A program made the position numbers and the translations under genes. This document shows positions 1-5,671 of a stretch of 6,491 nucleotides of DNA, piece after piece. The stretch covers positions 1 to 6,491 of the forward strand of contig JAFGBV010000170.1 in assembly GCA_016932955.1 (NCBI GenBank). Direction: 5' to 3'. The notes under the pieces are model-generated. The model was given only the letters and a program-made list of their open reading frames with translations, searched no databases and was not told where the DNA came from. Positions within the stretch are counted from its first letter, which is position 1. Each line of letters starts with the position of its first letter. The stretch is from Anaerolineales bacterium (GTDB lineage Bacteria > Chloroflexota > Anaerolineae > Anaerolineales > UBA4823).

Positions 1-51
1 CGCTCGAATAAACTATTTTAAGACCCTATTCACTAAAGAAGGAGAAAATTT

Positions 52-306
52 ATGACCACTATAGATTTGAACACCATCCAGGCCGCCAAAGTTGTTGATG
101 CGCGTGCCATGTCTTGCCCCGGACCATTGCTCGAGGCTAAGAAGAGCATTGCTACCGTCAAGGTAAATGAAGTTCTTGAAATTTGGTCGGGTGACGCCAA
201 TACCAAGAACGACATGCCGCGCTGGTGCGAAAAAGTCGGACACGAGTTCCTGGGCACGCTGCCTGGCGAAGGCTATGAACGGCTTTTAATCCGCCGCAAG
301 AAATAA
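52..306 (+). CDS. tusA: TusA-family sulfurtransferase (sulfur carrier)
   Basis: An 84-residue protein of normal TusA length. It carries the family's signature Cys-Pro-Gly-Pro at residues 22-25, preceded by the typical stretch Val-Val-Asp-Ala-Arg-Ala-Met-Ser. TusA proteins are small cytoplasmic two-layer alpha/beta carriers that bind sulfane sulfur as a persulfide on the motif cysteine (here Cys22) and pass it to partners such as DsrE-type proteins. A second cysteine (Cys59) lies in the segment Arg-Trp-Cys-Glu, which follows the usual aspartate-rich loop. The ATG is preceded by AAGGAG at 39-44, seven bases upstream, which fixes the start. It is the first gene of the visible cluster and is separated from the next gene by a strong hairpin, so it may be expressed at a different level. 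Family assignment is firm. That it serves the Hdr/Qmo-like complex encoded downstream is inferred from position. Confidence 0.95.
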   Translation: MTTIDLNTIQAAKVVDARAMSCPGPLLEAKKSIATVKVNEVLEIWSGDANTKNDMPRWCEKVGHEFLGTLPGEGYERLLIRRKK

Positions 307-323
307 ACGGCGAGGGACGCTTT

Positions 324-355
324 CATCCGCAGGGTTCTCTGAACGCCTGCGGATG
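324..355 (+). promoter_or_regulatory. Strong intergenic RNA hairpin between tusA and the MvhD-like gene
   Basis: A perfect 10-base inverted repeat, CATCCGCAGG (324-333) with CCTGCGGATG (346-355). The sequence between the arms also self-pairs: GTTC (334-337) with GAAC (341-344) around a TCT loop, leaving only G345 bulged. The stem can be lengthened at its base by a U-G and a U-A pair (322-323 with 356-357). No T-run follows on the + strand, so this is not a classical intrinsic terminator. An mRNA-stabilising or processing hairpin that protects the tusA message, or a partial attenuator, fits better. The structure is seen in the sequence; the role is inferred. Confidence 0.6.
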
Positions 356-371
356 GATCCGTTATATACAT

Positions 372-375
372 AGGA
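372..375 (+). promoter_or_regulatory. Ribosome binding site choosing the start at 385
   Basis: AGGA directly abuts an in-frame ATG at 376, which is too close for that codon to be used. It lies nine bases before the ATG at 385, a normal distance. An in-frame GTG at 379 is also too close. The site therefore favours 385 as the start of the MvhD-like gene. Confidence 0.5.
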
Positions 376-384
376 ATGGTGACT

Positions 385-822
385 ATGCCTTCAAATGTAC
401 AGGCGAAACAACCCAAGATATTGATTTTAGCAACGCTGGCAGGCGGCTATGCCGGGGCGGATTCGACCGGGCAGGTACATATGGACTATCCGGCGAACAC
501 CTACATCCTACCGGTCATGTGCCCGGTCATGTTTCCACCAGAGTTTTTTGTGCGTGCTTTCGAGCGTGGTGTCGACGCCATCATCATTATGTATAGCGGT
601 ACCGACAGCCCCTACCGAGTTGAAGCCGATGGCACTGCCGCCCTTGTCAACCGCACCTACGCTCTGATGAAAGAGCGCGGCATAGATATCCGCCGTCTGC
701 GCCTGGCAGCCATTTGCACCGTTTGCGTGAAGCCCTTCCTGAAAGAAGTCAACCTGATGGCTGACCTGCTCAAAGGTATTGGCTTTGTCAAAGACGAGAT
801 TGTTGCAACGGTTGCCGCGTAG
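385..822 (+). CDS. MvhD/FrhD-family 'hydrogenase iron-sulfur subunit', cluster cysteines largely lost
   Basis: A 145-residue protein with the fold signature of the methyl-viologen-reducing hydrogenase delta subunit family (MvhD/FlpD). An N-terminal beta strand leads into Tyr-Ala-Gly-Ala-Asp (about 22-26). Then come a Tyr-Pro-Ala-Asn strand, Val-Met-Cys-Pro (Cys46), a Phe-Glu-Arg-Gly-Val-Asp helix end, and the Asp-Ile-Arg-Arg-Leu-Arg-Leu strand. Family members carry a [2Fe-2S] cluster that links hydrogenase or other donors to HdrA. Their usual Cys-Cys-x2-Cys motif is replaced here by Ala-Thr-Leu-Ala-Gly-Gly, and Gly-Cys-His-x-Gly-Asp-Cys-His by Tyr-Ser-Gly-Thr-Asp-Ser-Pro. Only Cys46 remains, plus a CxxC at 111/114 where relatives usually have Ser-Ala-Ala-Glu or similar. 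It therefore probably binds no normal cluster; it may be structural or use the CxxC as a thiol/persulfide site. It lies 18 nt before the first HdrA gene. An in-frame ATG at 376 is the alternative start. Confidence 0.85.
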   Translation: MPSNVQAKQPKILILATLAGGYAGADSTGQVHMDYPANTYILPVMCPVMFPPEFFVRAFERGVDAIIIMYSGTDSPYRVEADGTAALVNRTYALMKERGIDIRRLRLAAICTVCVKPFLKEVNLMADLLKGIGFVKDEIVATVAA

Positions 823-827
823 GCACG

Positions 828-834
828 AAGGAGG
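828..834 (+). promoter_or_regulatory. Strong Shine-Dalgarno site that supports a TTG start
   Basis: AAGGAGG sits six bases before TTG at 841. No ATG lies near the start of the conserved N-terminal FAD-binding strand, so this site identifies TTG as the initiation codon of the first HdrA-like gene. Confidence 0.75.
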
Positions 835-840
835 AATATT

Positions 841-2136
841 TTGGACAACTTACATGTAGATGCCCTGGTGGTCGGCGGCGGGATTGCCGGGATGCAAGCT
901 GCCCTGGACCTGGGTGATCAAGGCTTCCAGGTTGCGCTGGTGGAGCGCGAGCCCAGTATCGGCGGCAAGATGATCACATTAAGCAAAGTCTTTCCGACGC
1001 TGGACTGCTGCTCTTGCATCACCACCCCAAAAATGTCAGCAGTGGCTCACCACCCCAATATTAAACTGCTGACTTACTGCGAATTGCAGTCAGTGGAAGA
1101 GGCTGCACCAGGCTTCCGTGTCGGCGTAGTGCAAAAACCACGTTATGTGGATGCCAGCAAATGCACGGGCTGCCGTAAATGCGAATATGAGTGCCCGATT
1201 ACTGTACCCAGTCAATTTGACCGAAATTTGGGCGCATACCGTGCTATCCGTGTACCTTTTTCGACAGCCGTGCCACAAGTGGCTGTCCTGGACATGGAGA
1301 ACTGCATCCTGTGCGGGAAGTGCGAGAAGATTTGTGCAGTCAGTGCGGTCGATTTTACGCAGCAACCAGAACCGTTCGAGATTCAGGCGACAACGATCGT
1401 GATGGCTACTGGTTTCGAGATGACACCTCTGGATGCCAAGAAAGAATATGGTGGCGGCACATTGCGTAATGTAATCGACCCGCTGATGATGGAGCGCTTC
1501 CTGGCTCCCACCGGCCCCTATGGGCGCGTCCTGCGCCCAGGCGATGGCAAAGAGCCTACTACCATCGCTTATGTACAATGCGCTGGCTCACGCGACAAAA
1601 CACTTGGTGTGGAATACTGCTCCCGAGTCTGCTGCATGTATGCCATCAAACAAGCGATGCTGATTTCAGGGGCGTTACCGATGGCTGAGATCACGATCTA
1701 TTACATGGATATTCGCACCTTCGGTAAAGGCTACGAGCAGTTCTACCAGAATGCCCAAGCGATGGGTGTGGAATTCATACGCGGAAAAGTGGCTTCCATC
1801 CGTCAGGATGATGACCAGAACCCGGTAGTTAAGGTAGAGTTGACCGAAGAGGGTCGTATCATTGAGCGCACCCATGACCTGGTGGTGCTCTCTTTAGGCA
1901 TGCTCCCCTCTTTTAAGTCGAACGGCGTCTTGCATCTTCCGTTAGGGAGTGATGGGTTCATCGGTACCCCCGCGCCCAATGCCGCTCCGTGTGCCACGGA
2001 GCGTGCGGGTATCTTTGTGACCGGCACTGCCATGGGGCCGATGGATATCGTTGACAGCATTATTACCGCCAGTTCGGCCGCTTCCGCTGCATCAGCCTAC
2101 ATTCGCGAAAACCAGAAAGAGGCGGTCTATGCCTGA
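841..2136 (+). CDS. hdrA: Short HdrA-family FAD/Fe-S oxidoreductase subunit (QmoA-like)
   Basis: A 431-residue cytoplasmic flavoprotein of the heterodisulfide reductase subunit A family. A Rossmann FAD motif, Gly-Gly-Gly-Ile-Ala-Gly, is at 12-17. The HdrA hallmark Phe-Pro-Thr-Leu-Asp-Cys-Cys-Ser-Cys is at 51-59. An inserted two-cluster ferredoxin follows (Cys108/111/114/118 and Cys155/158/161/165). Later come Cys247 in Gln-Cys-Ala-Gly-Ser-Arg-Asp, the Tyr-Cys-Ser-Arg-Val-Cys-Cys motif (259-265), Asp-Ile-Arg-Thr-Phe-Gly (290-295), and a C-terminal FAD-contact segment with Gly-Thr-Ala-Met-Gly-Pro-Met-Asp (395-402). It lacks the N-terminal [4Fe-4S] domain and the C-terminal ferredoxin of full-length methanogen HdrA, so its length resembles QmoA. 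HdrA proteins route electrons between flavin and Fe-S clusters. The 3' end overlaps the next HdrA gene by 8 nt, which implies paired synthesis. Translation starts at TTG. Family is certain; calling it QmoA specifically is an inference from the QmoC-like gene downstream. Confidence 0.93.
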   Translation: MDNLHVDALVVGGGIAGMQAALDLGDQGFQVALVEREPSIGGKMITLSKVFPTLDCCSCITTPKMSAVAHHPNIKLLTYCELQSVEEAAPGFRVGVVQKPRYVDASKCTGCRKCEYECPITVPSQFDRNLGAYRAIRVPFSTAVPQVAVLDMENCILCGKCEKICAVSAVDFTQQPEPFEIQATTIVMATGFEMTPLDAKKEYGGGTLRNVIDPLMMERFLAPTGPYGRVLRPGDGKEPTTIAYVQCAGSRDKTLGVEYCSRVCCMYAIKQAMLISGALPMAEITIYYMDIRTFGKGYEQFYQNAQAMGVEFIRGKVASIRQDDDQNPVVKVELTEEGRIIERTHDLVVLSLGMLPSFKSNGVLHLPLGSDGFIGTPAPNAAPCATERAGIFVTGTAMGPMDIVDSIITASSAASAASAYIRENQKEAVYA

Positions 2137-4180
2137 AAATAATGAAGTCTCCCAAAGCACAGCTACGCCCGAGGCGGAGGAAGTGCGTGTTGGTGTGTAT
2201 ACCTGTTACTGCGGCGGTAATATCAGCCATGTAGTGCAGTGCGAACGCGTTGCGAAAACCGTCTCCAAATTGGATAATGTTGTCGTCTCACGCACCGACC
2301 TGTCCTTTTGTTCGGATGCCGGGCAGGCGATCATTGAACAAGACATCAAAGAGCTAGGCGTCAACCGGGTAGTGATCGGGGCTTGCGCCCCATCACTGCA
2401 CGAACAGACCTTTCGAGGGACGGTGACACGTGCGGGTTTAAATCCGTTTCTGTACCACCACGTCGGCATCCGCGAGCAGGATAGCTGGGTGCATTCCAAC
2501 GATCACCTGGGCGCCACCGACAAGGCCGTTCATCTGATGGCAGCCGGGATAGCCAAAGCTCGCCTGTTGACACCACTTGACCCCATCCGATTGGGTGCAG
2601 AACGCCATGCGCTGGTGATTGGCGGAGGCGTGGCGGGCCTACGGGCGGCGCTGGATATTGCCCGCCAGGGGATTCGCGTGACACTGCTGGAAAAGACGCC
2701 ATTCCTGGGTGGGCGCATGGCTCAACTGGAATGTCTCTTCCCGACCAGCGAGAAGGCGCGCGTTCTACTAAGTGAGCTGATCAAACAGGTAGTGGCACAC
2801 CCGAATATCACAATCTTTACCCAGGCCAAGGTAACTGGCGTCAGCGGTTACGTTGGCAACTACGAGATCCAGGTTCACCAGGATGGGCGCGGGGTTAGCG
2901 ATGATGAGTCTGAAGCACTCATGGCTGCCTGCACCCAGGAGGTTCCAGACGATTTTAACTATGGGCTGACCAAGCGCAAGGTAATCTACCGGGCGTATCC
3001 GGATTGTTTTCCCTCTACACCGGCGGTGGATTGGGAGCATTACAACGGTGACCCCATCCAGGTTAATGGCAGATCGGTTATCCTGAAAAATGAGACGAAG
3101 TCGTTTGCTTTGCTGGTCGGCGCTATCGTGGTAGCAACTGGCTTTGATCCCTACCAGCCACGTCAGGGCGAGTATGGCTTTGGGGAGCTATCCCAAGCGA
3201 TCACCTTGCCGCAATTCATTCGCACTTTGGCTCAAATCCCGGAGGGTAAGCCGCTGATCTGGAATGGACACCCTGTAAGGGATATCGCTTTCGTCCACTG
3301 CGTGGGCAGCCGGGAGATCGAAGGAGTTGATGAGCCGCATGAAGACGGGCAGGTCAACAATTATTGCTCACGGGTGTGCTGCACTGCTACGCTACACATC
3401 ATGCAAGATGTGCAGGAACGCTTCCCGAATGTGAACGTCTTTGATTTACATGAAGATATTCGCACCTACGGTCGTGGACATGAGGAATACTACCTGAAGA
3501 CTTTGGAGGGGGGGGCGCGCTTTGTGCGTTTTCAGGGTACCGAACGACCAACTGTGCATGCTGCATCGCCGGGAGATACACATCCAGTCTTAGTGCAGGT
3601 TAAAGACACCCTCAGTTATGGCGAGGAAGTCGAGTTGGCCGTTGATCTGGTGGTGCTGGCGGTCGGCATGACCCCCCGCCCAGTCGATGACCTGGTGCAG
3701 ATGTTGAAAGTCTCGCGTGGCAACGACCGTTTCCTGCTTGAAGTGCACCCCAAGCTGCGTCCCGTTGAGACGGCGGTCAATGGTGTGGTATTGGCTGGCA
3801 CGGCACAAGGACCGATGAACATCCAGGAGAGCCTGGCGGCTGCCTCTGCGGCGGCAGCAAAAGTGGCCTCGCTGCTTGGAAAAGGCAGAGTGGAATTGCC
3901 GCCCTTTGTGGCGCGTGTGGATGAGAGCAAGTGCAATGGCACTGGTGCATGCGTGGAGGCCTGCCAGGAAGAGGGGGCGATTGCCCTGCAAGTCTTCCAG
4001 GAGAACGGTCGTGAAATTAAGCGGGCTGTTGTTACCCCAGCCAACTGTACGGGCTGCGGTGCTTGTGTGGGTGCATGCCCCAACCGTGCGATCGACGTGC
4101 AAGCCTGGACGCTGGCACAATATGAGGCGATGGTGGATGCTATTGGCATGGAATTTGATCTTGCGGAGGTGACTGCATGA
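2129..4180 (+). CDS. hdrA: Long HdrA-family FAD/Fe-S oxidoreductase subunit (QmoB/HdrA-like)
   Basis: A 683-residue HdrA-family protein. Residues 20-150 form the HdrA N-terminal domain, with the four expected [4Fe-4S] ligands: Cys26 and Cys28 (Cys-Tyr-Cys-Gly-Gly-Asn-Ile), Cys61 (Phe-Cys-Ser-Asp) and Cys86 (Ala-Cys-Ala-Pro). The FAD motif Gly-Gly-Gly-Val-Ala-Gly is at 165-170. Further motifs are His-Cys-Val-Gly-Ser-Arg (390-395), Tyr-Cys-Ser-Arg-Val-Cys-Cys (412-418) and Asp-Ile-Arg-Thr-Tyr-Gly (443-448). The C-terminal ferredoxin spans about 596-660. Its second cluster is canonical (Cys640/643/646/650), but its first has Thr605 in place of the second ligand (Cys602, Cys608, Cys612 remain). 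The HdrA Asp-Cys-x2-Cys motif after Phe-Pro-Thr (about 204-206) and the internal ferredoxin cysteines are lost; the linker text Val-Pro-Asp-Asp-Phe-Asn-Tyr-Gly-Leu survives at 272-280. The ATG at 2129 follows AGAGG at 2118-2122. The frame is open further upstream only as the shadow of the previous gene. Sulfate-reducer QmoB also has a fused MvhD domain, which is a separate gene here (385-822). Confidence 0.93.
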   Translation: MPENNEVSQSTATPEAEEVRVGVYTCYCGGNISHVVQCERVAKTVSKLDNVVVSRTDLSFCSDAGQAIIEQDIKELGVNRVVIGACAPSLHEQTFRGTVTRAGLNPFLYHHVGIREQDSWVHSNDHLGATDKAVHLMAAGIAKARLLTPLDPIRLGAERHALVIGGGVAGLRAALDIARQGIRVTLLEKTPFLGGRMAQLECLFPTSEKARVLLSELIKQVVAHPNITIFTQAKVTGVSGYVGNYEIQVHQDGRGVSDDESEALMAACTQEVPDDFNYGLTKRKVIYRAYPDCFPSTPAVDWEHYNGDPIQVNGRSVILKNETKSFALLVGAIVVATGFDPYQPRQGEYGFGELSQAITLPQFIRTLAQIPEGKPLIWNGHPVRDIAFVHCVGSREIEGVDEPHEDGQVNNYCSRVCCTATLHIMQDVQERFPNVNVFDLHEDIRTYGRGHEEYYLKTLEGGARFVRFQGTERPTVHAASPGDTHPVLVQVKDTLSYGEEVELAVDLVVLAVGMTPRPVDDLVQMLKVSRGNDRFLLEVHPKLRPVETAVNGVVLAGTAQGPMNIQESLAAASAAAAKVASLLGKGRVELPPFVARVDESKCNGTGACVEACQEEGAIALQVFQENGREIKRAVVTPANCTGCGACVGACPNRAIDVQAWTLAQYEAMVDAIGMEFDLAEVTA

Positions 4181-4473
4181 GCGCACAACCCAACACGCCC
4201 TCGCGGGGCGATCTCTTGAAACGTTTACGCGAACAACATGCTGAAAGTGTGGCGCGAACACAAGCTTTTTACAAGGAACAGCGCGGCATGCAACAAGAGA
4301 TTTGTAAAATCATCCGAGAAACACCAAAAACTGTGCCGGATGTGGCGGCTGCCACAGGCTTACCAACTCATGAGGTGCTGTGGCACCTGAACGCGATGAA
4401 AAAATATGGCATCGTTGTCGAAAATGGCATGTGCGGGGATTACCCGCTATACCGGAGGGTAGAGGAAAAATGA
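4177..4473 (+). CDS. Small winged helix-turn-helix protein within the Hdr/Qmo-like operon
   Basis: A 98-residue protein. Residues 1-40 are charged and helical, with no recognised domain. Residues about 40-95 look like a winged helix: a helix Gln-Glu-Ile-Cys-Lys-Ile-Ile, then Thr-Val-Pro-Asp-Val-Ala-Ala-Ala-Thr-Gly-Leu-Pro (52-63), the putative recognition helix (His-Glu-Val-Leu-Trp-His-Leu, 65-71), and a Tyr-Gly-Ile-Val-Val-Glu strand leading into a short wing. Two cysteines (43 and 86) are present. From memory, similar short proteins occur beside Hdr-type oxidoreductase genes. It overlaps the HdrA gene by 4 nt (ATGA) and the QmoC-like gene by 4 nt, so it is translationally coupled to both, and GGAGG at 4165-4169 precedes the ATG by seven bases. 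It could be an autoregulator of the operon or a small accessory protein using the fold for protein contact. DNA binding is not proven by the sequence. Confidence 0.85.
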   Translation: MSAQPNTPSRGDLLKRLREQHAESVARTQAFYKEQRGMQQEICKIIRETPKTVPDVAAATGLPTHEVLWHLNAMKKYGIVVENGMCGDYPLYRRVEEK

Positions 4474-5633
4474 GCGCACGTCTAGATCCCAACTTGATGA
4501 AAGAGCTCAAGGAATATGGTGCCGTGGGTATTGAGAAATGCTACAACTGTGGTAACTGCACCGCTTCTTGCCCACTGGCTACCGATGAATACCCCTTTCC
4601 TCGGAATATCATCCGGCGAGTCCAATTAGGACAAACCGACCGTCTGACGCAACACCTGGACCCATGGCTGTGTTATTACTGTGGCAACTGTTCTGAAACC
4701 TGCCCCAAGGGTGCCGAGCCAGGAGAGACGATGATGGCTGCCCGCCGCTGGCTCACCGCCAAATATGACTGGACTGGACTGGCGCGTAAATTCTACACAT
4801 CTCCTGTCTGGGAAATAGGTTCCATTGTAGTTGTTGGAATCTTCATCATCCTGATGTTCGTCTTGTTTGCCGGCCCGATGGAGACGGACCATGTGGCGCT
4901 TAACACTTTCGCACCGGTTGAGCGTATCCACTACGGCGACTGGGTACTGGCGGCTTTTCTTTCTTTCTTCCTGCTGTCTAACATCTATCGCATGTGGCTA
5001 TTTACACTACGAAAGGGTGTGAACGTTAAGATTCCCCTTTCCGTCTACATCACTGAATTCTGGAATCTGATCTATCACTTTGTAACACAGAGGCGGTTTG
5101 AAGAGTGTGATGAGGAACAAGCGGGCTTCTTCCAGAAGAAACGCTGGCGCAATCACTTCTTCCTGGTGACGGGTTACGTGTTGATGTTTGCGCTGGTGGT
5201 GGGCTTCCTGCCATGGTTCCAGACGGATAATATCTACCCGCTTTACCATCCACAGCGCTGGTTGGGCTACTACGCTACCATCGTGCTCTTATATGGTGGT
5301 GCAGATATCCTGTGGGGGCGGATCAAGAGAGCGCACCAGATGCACCGTTTCTCCCATCTAAGTGACTGGATCTTTCCTATCCTGCTGCTCTTGACTACTG
5401 CAACCGGTATCCTGGTACACACTTTCCGTTATATGGACCTACCACTACCCACCTATTATATGTATGTGATACACCTCGTGATCCTGACCCCGATGCTGGT
5501 GCTGGAAGTGCCCTTTGGTAAGTGGTCACACCTGGCGTATCGTCCTTTTGCGGTCTATTTTCAAGCGGTGAAGGCGAAAGCTCTGGTACAGCAATCTGCG
5601 CAGGAAGCGCTCGCCCCAGCCGGATCTGATTAG
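4470..5633 (+). CDS. qmoC: QmoC-like membrane subunit: HdrC-type diferredoxin fused to cytochrome b (HdrE/NarI-like)
   Basis: A 387-residue fusion, close to the usual length of QmoC. Residues 1-100 form an HdrC-type domain with two complete [4Fe-4S] motifs, Cys24/27/30/34 and Cys68/71/74/78, each followed by proline. Six hydrophobic segments follow, at about 113-134, 157-178, 228-249, 266-284, 297-317 and 329-349, as in the HdrE/NarI/DsrM cytochrome b domain. His229, His317 and His335 lie in or beside these helices and are candidate haem b ligands; which ones bind haem cannot be fixed by eye. The C-terminal Pro-Phe-Gly-Lys-Trp-Ser-His-Leu-Ala-Tyr-Arg segment (348-358) matches what I recall of QmoC and related proteins. 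In QmoABC this subunit passes electrons between the soluble HdrA-like subunits and membrane quinone. The ATG at 4470 overlaps the previous gene's stop by 4 nt and follows AGAGGA (4461-4466); GGAGG at 4454-4458 is a second candidate. An upstream in-frame ATG at 4380 would only add shadow sequence of that gene. Confidence 0.92.
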   Translation: MSARLDPNLMKELKEYGAVGIEKCYNCGNCTASCPLATDEYPFPRNIIRRVQLGQTDRLTQHLDPWLCYYCGNCSETCPKGAEPGETMMAARRWLTAKYDWTGLARKFYTSPVWEIGSIVVVGIFIILMFVLFAGPMETDHVALNTFAPVERIHYGDWVLAAFLSFFLLSNIYRMWLFTLRKGVNVKIPLSVYITEFWNLIYHFVTQRRFEECDEEQAGFFQKKRWRNHFFLVTGYVLMFALVVGFLPWFQTDNIYPLYHPQRWLGYYATIVLLYGGADILWGRIKRAHQMHRFSHLSDWIFPILLLLTTATGILVHTFRYMDLPLPTYYMYVIHLVILTPMLVLEVPFGKWSHLAYRPFAVYFQAVKAKALVQQSAQEALAPAGSD

Positions 5634-5661
5634 GAGCTTTTTTTCAATTGAGTCCAGTGAT

Positions 5662-5666
5662 AGGAG
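5662..5666 (+). promoter_or_regulatory. Ribosome binding site choosing the ATG at 5672
   Basis: AGGAG lies five bases before ATG 5672. A possible TTG start eight codons upstream (5648) has its nearest AGGAG (5632-5636) eleven bases away, so the ATG is preferred. Confidence 0.6.
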
Positions 5667-5671
5667 AAAAA

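Noticed and set aside
1..51. Tail of a gene upstream of tusA
   Set aside because: One frame stays open up to a TGA overlapping the tusA ATG, but about 17 codons with no recognisable sequence cannot support a call. A promoter could not be assigned here with confidence either.
1090..1578. Minus-strand open frame of 162 codons opposite the first HdrA gene
   Set aside because: It covers the ferredoxin-insert region, whose + strand reading is unmistakable. The antisense product has no recognisable motif.
2051..2128. Upstream extension of the long HdrA gene to an ATG at 2051
   Set aside because: The 26 extra residues are proline- and arginine-rich shadow sequence of the preceding gene's C-terminus. 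The ATG at 2129 has a better site (AGAGG) and a typical 8-nt overlap.
3590..4261. Long open frame on the minus strand opposite the long HdrA gene (223 codons)
   Set aside because: The + strand here encodes clear HdrA motifs and the C-terminal ferredoxin. The antisense frame gives a cysteine/histidine-rich, low-complexity product with no recognisable domain and is a codon-bias shadow.
4380..4469. Upstream extension of the QmoC-like gene to an ATG at 4380
   Set aside because: The extra 30 residues lie out of frame within the winged-helix gene and are not like any QmoC N-terminus. The start at 4470 gives the standard ATGA overlap.
5604..5645. T-run (5638-5644) after the QmoC-like stop as an intrinsic terminator
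   Set aside because: The seven T are there, but the preceding sequence forms only short, poorly placed pairings (for example GCTC with GAGC across a loop of about 20 bases). No convincing GC-rich stem abuts the T-run.
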